Origin: Procambarus clarkii
Taxonomy: Eukaryota; Arthropoda; Malacostraca; Decapoda; Cambaridae
DNA: 64,000 nt
Reading direction: 5' to 3'
NCBI RefSeq assembly: GCF_040958095.1
Contig: NC_091209.1
Location: 7,510,589 to 7,574,588 of the forward strand
Position numbers and translations under genes: made by a program. The notes under the pieces were generated by a model, which saw nothing but the letters and a program-made list of their open reading frames with translations, was not told the DNA's origin and ran no database searches. This document shows, piece by piece, positions 32,930 through 41,741 of this stretch; within the stretch, counting starts at the first letter, position 1; every line of letters begins with the position of its first letter.

Positions 32930-33740
32930 CTGCAGGCTTATCACTTTGGGGGTTCCGGCGGAGCACCCCCAATCCCGCGAGGGCCAGCGGGAGAAGGATT
33001 AAGGAGAAGGGGTTCCTTACTCTTACTAGCACGTAGACTGGGCAAAGGATTAGCTGCGGACAGCGGGACACTTGGGGACCGGCGCTGCACCCCCACCGCA
33101 GGCCAGCTGCACCCCCCCCCCCCCCCCCGAAGGGCGAGGCCCGCTGGTCGCAAGGAGGCCTCAGAATGGCAGTGCAACAACGTCCCGGACGTAGTCATCT
33201 GGGTGTTCCAGCTGGTTGCTGGACCCGCCGTTAACTCGGATGGCTAGCCCGTCAAGAGAGCCGAGTGGCCCTGTCAATTCTAAAGGTAAGAGTGCGTGGT
33301 CGGCTGAAGGCGAGCCTATCTCTGCGTGGGAGGCGCGAATTAATCGCCCTGAAGAAGTGTTGCCTGTTCACTGGGCACGGGCCGGGTAGAACTTGCCGGG
33401 GGGCGCTCGCTGGGCTAGGGTATGCGTGCGCCCTGCACTGCGCTTGTAGGATCCGAAGAGTGTCGATTCCTGACCATGTAAGCGATACCTGGTCCAGTCG
33501 GAGCGTGCGTCGATTTTTTGTCGCGTAGATCACCTCCCCCGGGCTGAAAGATATAAGGCAGTAAGGGTGGGCAGAAGCGGCATGCAGTGTTATCGTGACA
33601 GGCAAGGGCACAGACGATAGGGAAACCCTAGCTGAATCAATACGGAGACGAAAAACGGGGGGAGGGAGCCCGGCACAGGAATTAAGAGATTCCTTAATTA
33701 ACAATCCTGGATGAATAAAGAGTTTTCCGAACAATTATAC
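32930..33740. other. GC-rich unassigned island
   Basis: GC content is clearly higher than on either side, with many CpG. It includes a C run (33114-33127). Frames exist on both strands (33252-33734, 32909-33247) but show no known domain. Function unknown; it could be a diverged repeat or a regulatory island. Confidence 0.35.
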
Positions 33741-34566
33741 TGAAGCAATGAAGGGGGCTAACAATTCTAAGAATCTTCCAGCAAACAGAAGGGGGAAGTA
33801 CCTTTGCTAAGAGCAAAGGTGGGAGAAAGCCAGTAGGAGAACAGCAAAGAAGCACAAAGCAGCTATAAACAGGGATAATACGAAACACTGTAAATCTTGA
33901 ATATAAACCAAACATATACCAAGAACGGGTATATACAACAAAGCAATATATACATAAACAATAAAATGGAATAAGAACCAATTCTTAAAGCCAAATCTAT
34001 AACATGCTTGTGTCCTAAGCGGATGTAGAATGTGAGCGGGGAACATTACCCTTGGTCTCCATCCCATCTCTGCCTCCAGACGGGTGATAGGGCTGGATAG
34101 AAGCCGAGGAGTCTGCCTTAAGTGGCCGCTGAGTGTAGTCTTGTGTTGTCAATGAGCGTCTGCAAGCCACAGCTAGTACGCCGTGAACTTCGGCTACATC
34201 TTTTAGAACAGGAGCAAAGTGAAATCGACGGCAGGGAACCGTCATCCAGTAACTGTAATAAGGAATAATATTAAGAATACAATGTCGTAAATAATCGTAC
34301 AATGTAAGAAAACAATGTAATATCGTAAATAACCGATGACGGCAAGCGCCGCAGAATGGAAGAAATCAAGAAAGCAACGCCAAACCATAATAATTTATAT
34401 TTTTAAAATAATACTGGAATGACAGTAACGATACGGAATAATATAATACTACCATATAGCCCAGCAAATAAGGGAAGATAATAGTATTAACGTATTAAAT
34501 TATTAAAATTATTAATTAAAAAGTATTAAATTAGCCCAGAACGCCGGATGGCCAAAGAACGTTAGC
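33741..34566. other. Unassigned DNA with an old LINE fragment
   Basis: 34020-34245 aligns by eye with 29300-29470 (GGTCTCCATCCCATCTCTGCC, GAGTCTGCCTTAAGTGGCCG, GTTGTCAATGAGCGTCTGCA). It is therefore a decayed + strand copy of the RNase H-bearing LINE. The rest is AT-rich and unassigned. Confidence 0.5.
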
Positions 34567-34571
34567 GACCG
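34567..34571. repeat. Target-site duplication, left (GACCG)
   Basis: The same five bases lie at 41737-41741 on the other side of the LTR retrotransposon. Confidence 0.9.
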
Positions 34572-35556
34572 TGTTACAACTGATATGAGTGGGGCTTCTA
34601 TGGGGTACTGGTACTATTAAGGGGTAAAGGTAGTTAGAAGACAAGAGTATCAAATATGGGAGAGCTAAAAGGCCCGGCCCCCAAAATAAACTATCCACAG
34701 TAGTAATAACTTGCTACAAGACCATATATGTTAGTCTAAGGGTTGATCACTGCGCTCCCACCTTGGAAGAAGAGATACTCTGTAATTCATGTACTTATTT
34801 ATTAACCCCTTAACAACCCCCCATATACACTCACACCAATAACAATAATAATAATAACTTTACCACACTATCTTACGTTAAAAGCCTTGGTCCACTTAGA
34901 CAGGATACAAGGTTTACACTAATAACAAGCTAGGGTAAAGTACTACTGGATAAGCACTGAAGCTGGAAACAGCTTAGGGTAGTGAGACCATGTGGTACCC
35001 TAATACAAAACACAACACTTAGGGTAAACAAAACACTGGCAAATACTAACCCCAGGTCTCACCAATAGTTACTACCAGAGTAGGTACACTCACGGATGCC
35101 CCGTACTTAGCTTAAGGATACAGGAACTTCAGGTAAGGGAAATAAGTAAGAGGAGAAGGAAGGAGAGTAGGGATACAGCCACAGAGTAGGTCTTATCCGC
35201 ACACACCAGCCAGAGAGAAGGACGAGCTAGCCACCAGCTGCCTCCCTCATCTCGTGGTGCCGGGAGGAGCCTAATTGATCGTGCAGCTAAGCACATTAAA
35301 GATCTTCCCCTATGCAACGTATTGTTACTTTATGAATGATTAGAAAGTATTAGTAAGCAAAGTTGGTGCCTATGTTATTATTTAATAATCAACCCCCAGC
35401 TCAGTCTTTAAATGCTCTTTGAGAAACAATAATAGTCTTACGTCTGGCAGGGAAGATACAAACAATTGACATTCTAGATGCCCAACTGTGCTACCAGGAA
35501 GTTTAATAGCTCAATTTTGACCTCTGGTTTCCACTGGAGAACCCAGGGTCGTAACA
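34572..35556 (-). repeat. 3' LTR (985 bp)
   Basis: Bounded by TGTTAC and GTAACA. The only difference from the other LTR that I see is one A fewer near 34645 (AGACAAGAG against AGACAAAGAG). On the - strand an AATAAA signal (34798-34803) could serve polyadenylation. The 62-aa frame in each LTR is a chance opening. Confidence 0.95.
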
Positions 35557-35570
35557 CTCCTCCCCCCTTC
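35557..35570 (-). promoter_or_regulatory. Polypurine tract
   Basis: On the - strand GAAGGGGGGAGGAG directly precedes the LTR's TGTTAC. It primes plus-strand DNA synthesis in the family. Confidence 0.9.
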
Positions 35571-35861
35571 AGAGAAAAAAAAATGTGACTACTAGAATAG
35601 TAGTCATATTTTTTTGTAAGAGTATACAGAGAACAAAAAGAAAAACATATGACAAAAACAAAAAATCAATCAAAAGCAATTTCTCTGCAAAAAAAAATAC
35701 AAAGGAGTTCTCTGAAAGAAAAAAAAAACATACACAAAAAAATTATAAGAACAGGGAAGTAAATAAATTGGACACAGAATATTTAATGTCACAGGAGAAC
35801 CTAAAAAAAATTAACTAAAGCATGACGGTTGGTAAATGGCTTTCTGTGGCTCAGATGAATG
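35571..35861 (-). other. Untranslated region between pol and the PPT
   Basis: A-rich/T-rich DNA with no frame related to env or any known domain. Confidence 0.6.
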
Positions 35862-38800
35862 TTATTCAGGCAACCGGGACAGAGCGTCGGCTATCACGTT
35901 GAGTCTGCCCGGTAGGTGGGTAATGGAAAGATTGAAGTCCTGTAGGTACAACGCCCACCTGAGGATGCGTTTATTCTTACCCTTCATCTGAGTCAGGAAG
36001 ACTAGTGGGTTATGGTCCGTGTACACTTCCACTATATTACCTGTGAGGTAAACTTCGAACTTTTTACATGTTAACACTAGCGCCAACGCCTCTTTTTCTA
36101 CCACTGAATAATTGCGTTGCGCCTTGTCGAATTTCACAGAGTAATAATATACTGGGTGTTCCACCTGATCATCCCCAGTTTGCAACAACACTGCACCAGC
36201 ACCCGAGTCAGACGCGTCAACATGAATTTTAAACGGTCGGTCGAACCTTGGACTAGCAAGCACTGGGGCGGAAGCTAAGATCAATTTCAAATTTTGAAAT
36301 GCCTCTGCACAGTCTGATGACCACTTAAATTTAACGGCTTTCCGCAACAAGTCTGTGAGAGGAGTGGCAACACTGGAAAAGTTCTGACAAAAACGTCGAT
36401 AGTACGCACACATACCGATAAATCTTTGAACGTCCTTTTTAGACTTTAGTACTGGATACTCCAGAATGGCACTGATTTTATCTTGCCGAGGTAACACTTT
36501 TCCTTGGCCCACTTCATAACCGAGGTACGTCACTGTGCCTTGGCCAAAATGACACTTCTTAGCGTTTAAGGTAAGATTTGCCCTTTTCAAGATGGCAGAC
36601 AACTGGCGTAACCTAGCTATGTGGTCAGCCCAATTACTGTCAAACAGCACGATATCATCTAAATACGCCCGACAATTTGGCACCTTAGCGAGTTGAGAGT
36701 TCATGAGTCTCTGGAACGTGGCAGGGGCATTACGCAAGCCGAACGGTAACACTTGATACTCAAAAACACCCTCGGGTGTCACGAACGCGGTGAGCTGTTT
36801 AGCACGTTCAGTGAGTGGGATTTGATAATACCCCCTCGAGAGGTCGAATTTCGAAACGTACTTGGCATTTCCCAACTCGTCAATGCAGTCCTCGAGGAGG
36901 GGCAGCGGATAGGCATCCACAATGGTCACCTTGTTGAGCTGCCGATAGTCGGTGCATAATCGCCAGGAGCCGTCTGGTTTGGGGACCAAAAGGCAGGGCG
37001 AGCACCAAGAGCCCTGGCTCGGCCGGATGAGGCCGTGCTGGAGCAAGAAGTCGACCTCCTTCCGTACGATGGCCTTCTTTTCTGGACTCATCCGATAGGG
37101 TTGAAGGCGAATGGGAGTGTAGTCCGTCAACTCGACATCATGGCAAATGGCATCAGTCTGGGTCGGGACCTCCCCGAACAGACTGGAGAATTCATCAACC
37201 AACGACTGCACCTCTTCACGTTGGGCCATCTGCAAATGGGACAGTTCCTCCACAGCATTCACAGAACTAGAATTATTGAAAATGAGATTAGTTGGGTCCC
37301 CAGAACAATCATCCCCTCTCTCACTGGAAATGGAAACATTGGTTAGTGCAATGGGCCTGGGGCCCTGGAACTTCTTCAGTCGATTTACATGTATGAGCAT
37401 TACCTGGTTACGTTTGTCAGAGTGCCTCACTTTGTACGTGAGGTCCCCAGTCTTTTCTGTCACAATGTAGGGGCCTTCGTACTTGTGGGACATAGTGTTC
37501 CCTAGTCGAGGCTTTAATACCAGGACAGGGTCGCCAGGCTGAAATACCCGTAACTTAGATTTAGCATCGTTACGTTCTTTCATCTTTTCTTGGGCCTTGC
37601 CAAGATACTTAAATGCAGCCGCCTTGCAGTCCTTGAGTCTCTGGTGGTGTTGCGCAAAGAAAGCCGAACCTTCGGATAACGTTACGTTCCCTAACAGATT
37701 CTCCTGTAACATTTGCAAGGGTCCACGAACTTTATGGCCAAAGACTAACTCAAAAGGAGAACAGCCCAGTGAACTTTGTAATCCCTCTCTAGCCGCAAAC
37801 AAAACATACGGTAAATTCTCATCCCAGAAGGTGTGGGAACTCTCGCACGATGTCTTCAACATCTGCTTCAGAGTTAGATGGAAACGTTCAATTACCCCCT
37901 GACTCTGTGGATGGTATGGGCTGGAAACCTTATGAGTTATTCCATGTTCCTTACAAAATTGCTCGAAAACATCAGACTTAAAATTAGTACCATTGTCAGT
38001 TTGCACGACCCGAGGCAGTCCAAAAGTGGAAAAAAATTGCAACATACGAGCAACAACAGTTTTTGTTCGGATGTTCCTTACAGCAAAAGCCTCTGGGTAA
38101 CGAGTAGTGATACACATCATCGTGATTAGGTAAATATTACCAGACTTAGTTCTAGGTAATGGTCCAACACAGTCCATTACCACATGAGAAAATGGTTCCT
38201 CTGGCACGACAATAGGCCTTAGAGGAGCTTTAGGTGGAGTCTGGTTTGGTTTCCCAACCAGTTGACAAACAACACACGCATTACAAAATTTTGCCACATC
38301 GCTTTTCAGCTTGGGCCAGAAAAAATACTTTAAAATTTTGTGATACGTAATATTAATACCTTGATGTCCCCCCATAGGATCATCATGAGCAGCTGCCAAA
38401 ACTCTTTCTCTATAGCAGGTCGGCAACATAACCTGGTGGACTACCTCCCACTCATTTGACAAGGGAGCACTCTGTGGTCTCCATTTTCTCATCAAAATCC
38501 GATCATTGTAGTAGTACCCAGTTGCTGCTTCTACAATTTCCTCCATAGAGACGGCTGTTTCATGACAATCTGCAAGAGTGGGGTCAGCTTTCTGTAACTC
38601 ACTCAAGGGGGCATCTAGGCCTTGGTCAGATGCCATTGGCCGAGGCTCAACAGTGTTCTCCACCTCCCTACTACTCTCGGTAGATGGCGGTGGCAGGCTC
38701 TCCACAATGTCCTCGGCCACGTCATCGAGTCGGGCCATGAATGTGTCCGCGAGGTCCACTTGGTTTTCACCACTCGGAAAGCTCCTCGTGACCTCGGGAT

Positions 38801-38879
38801 TTACCACCTTGGCAAGCACAGGGCTGCCCTTACATTTAAGTCCCATAGACCTGGTCAGCGCGCGCAGGGTACACAACAT
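35862..38879 (-). CDS. pol: Pol polyprotein with integrase before reverse transcriptase and RNase H
   Basis: 1005 aa from the first ATG; the frame is open upstream to 38948. An HHCC zinc site comes first (H165, H172, C202, C205). The integrase core has D236, D295 and E331, with exactly 35 residues between the last two (D,D35E). A GPY-type module (YEGPYIV) lies near 467-473. The RT follows: PKPDGSWRLCTDYRQLN, FDLSRGYYQI (D679), LPFGLRNAP, and YLDD at 739-742. RNase H ends the protein, with HVDAS (D888), EKEAL (E928), YTDHNPL (D955) and ADALSR. All catalytic residues are present. Ordinary Gypsy pol is RT, RNase H, integrase. No protease is in this frame; it is in the Gag ORF. Expression probably needs a frameshift from gag. 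Confidence 0.95.
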   Translation of the reverse strand: MLCTLRALTRSMGLKCKGSPVLAKVVNPEVTRSFPSGENQVDLADTFMARLDDVAEDIVESLPPPSTESSREVENTVEPRPMASDQGLDAPLSELQKADPTLADCHETAVSMEEIVEAATGYYYNDRILMRKWRPQSAPLSNEWEVVHQVMLPTCYRERVLAAAHDDPMGGHQGINITYHKILKYFFWPKLKSDVAKFCNACVVCQLVGKPNQTPPKAPLRPIVVPEEPFSHVVMDCVGPLPRTKSGNIYLITMMCITTRYPEAFAVRNIRTKTVVARMLQFFSTFGLPRVVQTDNGTNFKSDVFEQFCKEHGITHKVSSPYHPQSQGVIERFHLTLKQMLKTSCESSHTFWDENLPYVLFAAREGLQSSLGCSPFELVFGHKVRGPLQMLQENLLGNVTLSEGSAFFAQHHQRLKDCKAAAFKYLGKAQEKMKERNDAKSKLRVFQPGDPVLVLKPRLGNTMSHKYEGPYIVTEKTGDLTYKVRHSDKRNQVMLIHVNRLKKFQGPRPIALTNVSISSERGDDCSGDPTNLIFNNSSSVNAVEELSHLQMAQREEVQSLVDEFSSLFGEVPTQTDAICHDVELTDYTPIRLQPYRMSPEKKAIVRKEVDFLLQHGLIRPSQGSWCSPCLLVPKPDGSWRLCTDYRQLNKVTIVDAYPLPLLEDCIDELGNAKYVSKFDLSRGYYQIPLTERAKQLTAFVTPEGVFEYQVLPFGLRNAPATFQRLMNSQLAKVPNCRAYLDDIVLFDSNWADHIARLRQLSAILKRANLTLNAKKCHFGQGTVTYLGYEVGQGKVLPRQDKISAILEYPVLKSKKDVQRFIGMCAYYRRFCQNFSSVATPLTDLLRKAVKFKWSSDCAEAFQNLKLILASAPVLASPRFDRPFKIHVDASDSGAGAVLLQTGDDQVEHPVYYYSVKFDKAQRNYSVVEKEALALVLTCKKFEVYLTGNIVEVYTDHNPLVFLTQMKGKNKRILRWALYLQDFNLSITHLPGRLNVIADALSRLPE

Positions 38880-38948
38880 TATCCTCTGCGGCGGGTGGAT
38901 CCAGGCAAACCTTAGGGGTAGGCAACATAATAGGCAGTCTGGAGTCCC
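38836..38948 (-). promoter_or_regulatory. gag/pol overlap with a +1 frame relation
   Basis: The pol frame is free of stops from 38948, while gag ends at 38836, giving about 113 bp of overlap. The pol frame lies +1 (equivalently -2) relative to gag. That suggests programmed frameshifting or reinitiation at the ATG at 38879. No slippery site was identified with confidence. Confidence 0.6.
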
Positions 38949-40476
38949 CTACCTTATCCCCTGCTAAATCATTACCAACTATTACATCAACATTAGGGAA
39001 AGGTAGGTATGGAGTGACTCCGACTGTACAAACACCCTTGTGGAAATCAGATTCCAGGGTAACCTTATGGAGGGGTACTGCCCGAGTATCACTAGTGACA
39101 CCCTCGACCAGTACCACCTCTCCAGTGTCGAGAGTGTTGGCACCTTGCAACGCACTCTCTAAAATTAAAGTCTGGATGGCACCGGTGTCTCGGAAGATCA
39201 CCACGTCCTTCCAGGAAGAACCCTCAGACAAAAGTAGTCTCCCTTTCGATAAGAATGGGGTAAGCAAGTCCAACCACTGTGGGTTGGAGGTCTTACTCCC
39301 TAACCCTTCTGAAAGCCTCAAGCCCTGTGTCACAACTAGAGCATTGGGTCTTTTTTCAGGGTGCAGTTGCCAACAACGGCTAATAGTGTGGTTTGGACGA
39401 TTACAGTGACCACAAAAACGTCGGGGAGAAGAGACATTACTAACAGAATTACCCTTCGGTTCACCTTTAGGTGCCGTTGGGCTAGACACTTTAACAGGGT
39501 TAGTTATGTCTGAAACAGAAGGTGCATTAGTTAAAGGGTTAGAATGAGCTGGTCTGGACTGGCTGTGGGTATAAGGTTTGCTACTCTGTGGGGTATAATT
39601 ATTTTTATTGGGCCTTTTGCCCGCCAATTGGTAGTTTTCTGCCAACTTGGCCAAATCCCCTATTTTAGAATTTAACTCTATCCTTCCTCTAATATACTGT
39701 GAAACATTCTCTGGCATCATATTTATAAAATGCTCTATTAAAATTAAGTTCCTGAGAGCCTCGTATGTTTCGGCTTTCGCCGAGCGAATCCATCTATCAA
39801 ACAATCGAATTTGATCATTCACAAATTCAGTGAGCGGTTGGTTGTGAGTAGGCCTAAGGTTACGATAAACTTGGCGGTGAGCTTCAGGAGTAATTTCATA
39901 TGCCCGCAAAATACATTCCCTGACTTTATCATATTCGAAACACTCGTCGTCAGGCATGTTTATAAAAATATCTTGTGCTTTACCCCTAAGTCTTCCCTGT
40001 AGGATTTTCACCCACTCTTCCTTTGGCCAGTTCATGGACGTGGCCACTCTCTGAAAATGGTTGAAAAACCTTTCAGGGTCAGACTCGGAAAATTCAGGCA
40101 AATTATGCTTTTTCTCATAATGCCTGGGGTTTGAATCCCCGGCAGGTGGAGGTCCAGTGGCATTCGCTCTAATTCTAGCCTCCTCGGTTTTGAGTTTTTG
40201 CTCCTCTAATTTTATTTTTGCTAACTCTAAAGCTAATTCACTTTCCCTATGAGTTGCACTTTCTGCTTGGCTAGGCTGGCATAAAGGTGTATCACTTGCC
40301 AATAGTTGTTCATCAATACAATGTTGTAATATTTCATTCACCAAAGTCCACTTTTTATCTGCGACATTTAATTCTAGGCCAAATTCCTGGCCTAACAATA
40401 CTAAATTAGACTTTTTAAGTTTCTTTATCTCTACCACTGAAGGCTCCCTTGCCAGGTTTTGCATTTCAGAAGACAT
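38836..40476 (-). CDS. gag: Gag-protease polyprotein with SCAN-like capsid
   Basis: 546 aa from the ATG at 40476 (MSSEMQNLAREP). I prefer this start over the upstream ATG at 40695, whose extra 73 codons look like untranslated sequence. In order: an N-terminal region; a charged, helical segment (about 81-107); a capsid with FFNHFQRVATSMNWPKEEWV (about 137); and a SCAN-like helical block at about 194-285, including LRNLILIEHFINMMPENVSQ. A CX2CX4HX4C zinc knuckle follows at 355-368 (CGHCNRPNHTISRC). Last is an aspartic protease with DTG at 430-432 and a VGNDLAG end motif. Gag packages the RNA and the protease matures the proteins. The stop is at 38836, inside the open pol frame. Confidence 0.9.
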   Translation of the reverse strand: MSSEMQNLAREPSVVEIKKLKKSNLVLLGQEFGLELNVADKKWTLVNEILQHCIDEQLLASDTPLCQPSQAESATHRESELALELAKIKLEEQKLKTEEARIRANATGPPPAGDSNPRHYEKKHNLPEFSESDPERFFNHFQRVATSMNWPKEEWVKILQGRLRGKAQDIFINMPDDECFEYDKVRECILRAYEITPEAHRQVYRNLRPTHNQPLTEFVNDQIRLFDRWIRSAKAETYEALRNLILIEHFINMMPENVSQYIRGRIELNSKIGDLAKLAENYQLAGKRPNKNNYTPQSSKPYTHSQSRPAHSNPLTNAPSVSDITNPVKVSSPTAPKGEPKGNSVSNVSSPRRFCGHCNRPNHTISRCWQLHPEKRPNALVVTQGLRLSEGLGSKTSNPQWLDLLTPFLSKGRLLLSEGSSWKDVVIFRDTGAIQTLILESALQGANTLDTGEVVLVEGVTSDTRAVPLHKVTLESDFHKGVCTVGVTPYLPFPNVDVIVGNDLAGDKVGDSRLPIMLPTPKVCLDPPAAEDNVVYPARADQVYGT

Positions 40477-40750
40477 CACTAATAATTTTAGCTCCCAGCC
40501 AAAGAAAAAATTAAAAAATAAAAATTGGAAAAAACAAAAATTTGCACGGCCCCTAACACAAGGCCACACTAACCTTAATCGTGAAGGGATCCAGCTGGGT
40601 GTCCAGTCAGTGCAAGAATGTCCTTTGCTAGATGAGCTGGACCCTAGGCTAGCACACAACCGTTCTGCGGAAATAAAAAATTTTAATTTTGGCACTCAAG
40701 AATCTAATTTTTTTTCACTTATAATGTTCATCCCGGACTGGCCAACCACT
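40477..40750 (-). other. 5' leader with primer-binding site
   Basis: Two bases after the 5' LTR, the - strand reads TGGTTGGCCAGTCCGGG (about 40748-40732). This fits a PBS because it starts TGG, the complement of a tRNA CCA end. I cannot name the tRNA. The rest is leader. Confidence 0.6.
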
Positions 40751-41736
40751 TGTTACAACTGATATGAGTGGGGCTTCTATGGGGTACTGGTACTATTAAG
40801 GGGTAAAGGTAGTTAGAAGACAAAGAGTATCAAATATGGGAGAGCTAAAAGGCCCGGCCCCCAAAATAAACTATCCACAGTAGTAATAACTTGCTACAAG
40901 ACCATATATGTTAGTCTAAGGGTTGATCACTGCGCTCCCACCTTGGAAGAAGAGATACTCTGTAATTCATGTACTTATTTATTAACCCCTTAACAACCCC
41001 CCATATACACTCACACCAATAACAATAATAATAATAACTTTACCACACTATCTTACGTTAAAAGCCTTGGTCCACTTAGACAGGATACAAGGTTTACACT
41101 AATAACAAGCTAGGGTAAAGTACTACTGGATAAGCACTGAAGCTGGAAACAGCTTAGGGTAGTGAGACCATGTGGTACCCTAATACAAAACACAACACTT
41201 AGGGTAAACAAAACACTGGCAAATACTAACCCCAGGTCTCACCAATAGTTACTACCAGAGTAGGTACACTCACGGATGCCCCGTACTTAGCTTAAGGATA
41301 CAGGAACTTCAGGTAAGGGAAATAAGTAAGAGGAGAAGGAAGGAGAGTAGGGATACAGCCACAGAGTAGGTCTTATCCGCACACACCAGCCAGAGAGAAG
41401 GACGAGCTAGCCACCAGCTGCCTCCCTCATCTCGTGGTGCCGGGAGGAGCCTAATTGATCGTGCAGCTAAGCACATTAAAGATCTTCCCCTATGCAACGT
41501 ATTGTTACTTTATGAATGATTAGAAAGTATTAGTAAGCAAAGTTGGTGCCTATGTTATTATTTAATAATCAACCCCCAGCTCAGTCTTTAAATGCTCTTT
41601 GAGAAACAATAATAGTCTTACGTCTGGCAGGGAAGATACAAACAATTGACATTCTAGATGCCCAACTGTGCTACCAGGAAGTTTAATAGCTCAATTTTGA
41701 CCTCTGGTTTCCACTGGAGAACCCAGGGTCGTAACA
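40751..41736 (-). repeat. 5' LTR (986 bp)
   Basis: TGTTAC...GTAACA. Identical to the 3' LTR apart from one inserted A by line-by-line comparison. Confidence 0.95.
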
Positions 41737-41741
41737 GACCG
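41737..41741. repeat. Target-site duplication, right (GACCG)
   Basis: Matches 34567-34571. Both flanks then continue in related GGATGGCCAA sequence. Confidence 0.9.

Larger units (their letters stand above)
34572..41736 (-). mobile_element. Complete Gmr1-like Gypsy LTR retrotransposon (7,165 bp)
   Basis: Direct LTRs, GACCG duplication, PBS, PPT, one gag-protease ORF and one pol ORF are all present on the - strand. The pol order is integrase, RT, RNase H. In ordinary Gypsy elements the integrase is last; this altered order is the mark of the Gmr1-like lineage. No env gene is present. The LTRs differ by a single base over 985 bp and both ORFs are open, so the insertion is very recent. Direct sequence evidence supports everything except current activity. 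Confidence 0.93.

Noticed and set aside
33252-33734. 160-aa - strand protein
   Set aside because: No recognisable domain. Long frames on both strands in a GC-rich stretch are expected by chance.
35129-35317. 62-aa frame present identically twice (also 41309-41497)
   Set aside because: It lies within both LTRs, so duplication is due to the LTRs. No known domain, and accessory genes are not expected there.
40477-40695. Gag beginning at the ATG at 40695
   Set aside because: The extra 73 residues are Phe/Ser-rich and unlike Gag. The ATG at 40476 starts sequence with Gag-like composition, though the upstream start cannot be excluded.
34572-41736. Endogenous retrovirus with env
   Set aside because: No envelope-like frame exists between pol and the 3' LTR (only 290 A/T-rich bases) or elsewhere in the element.
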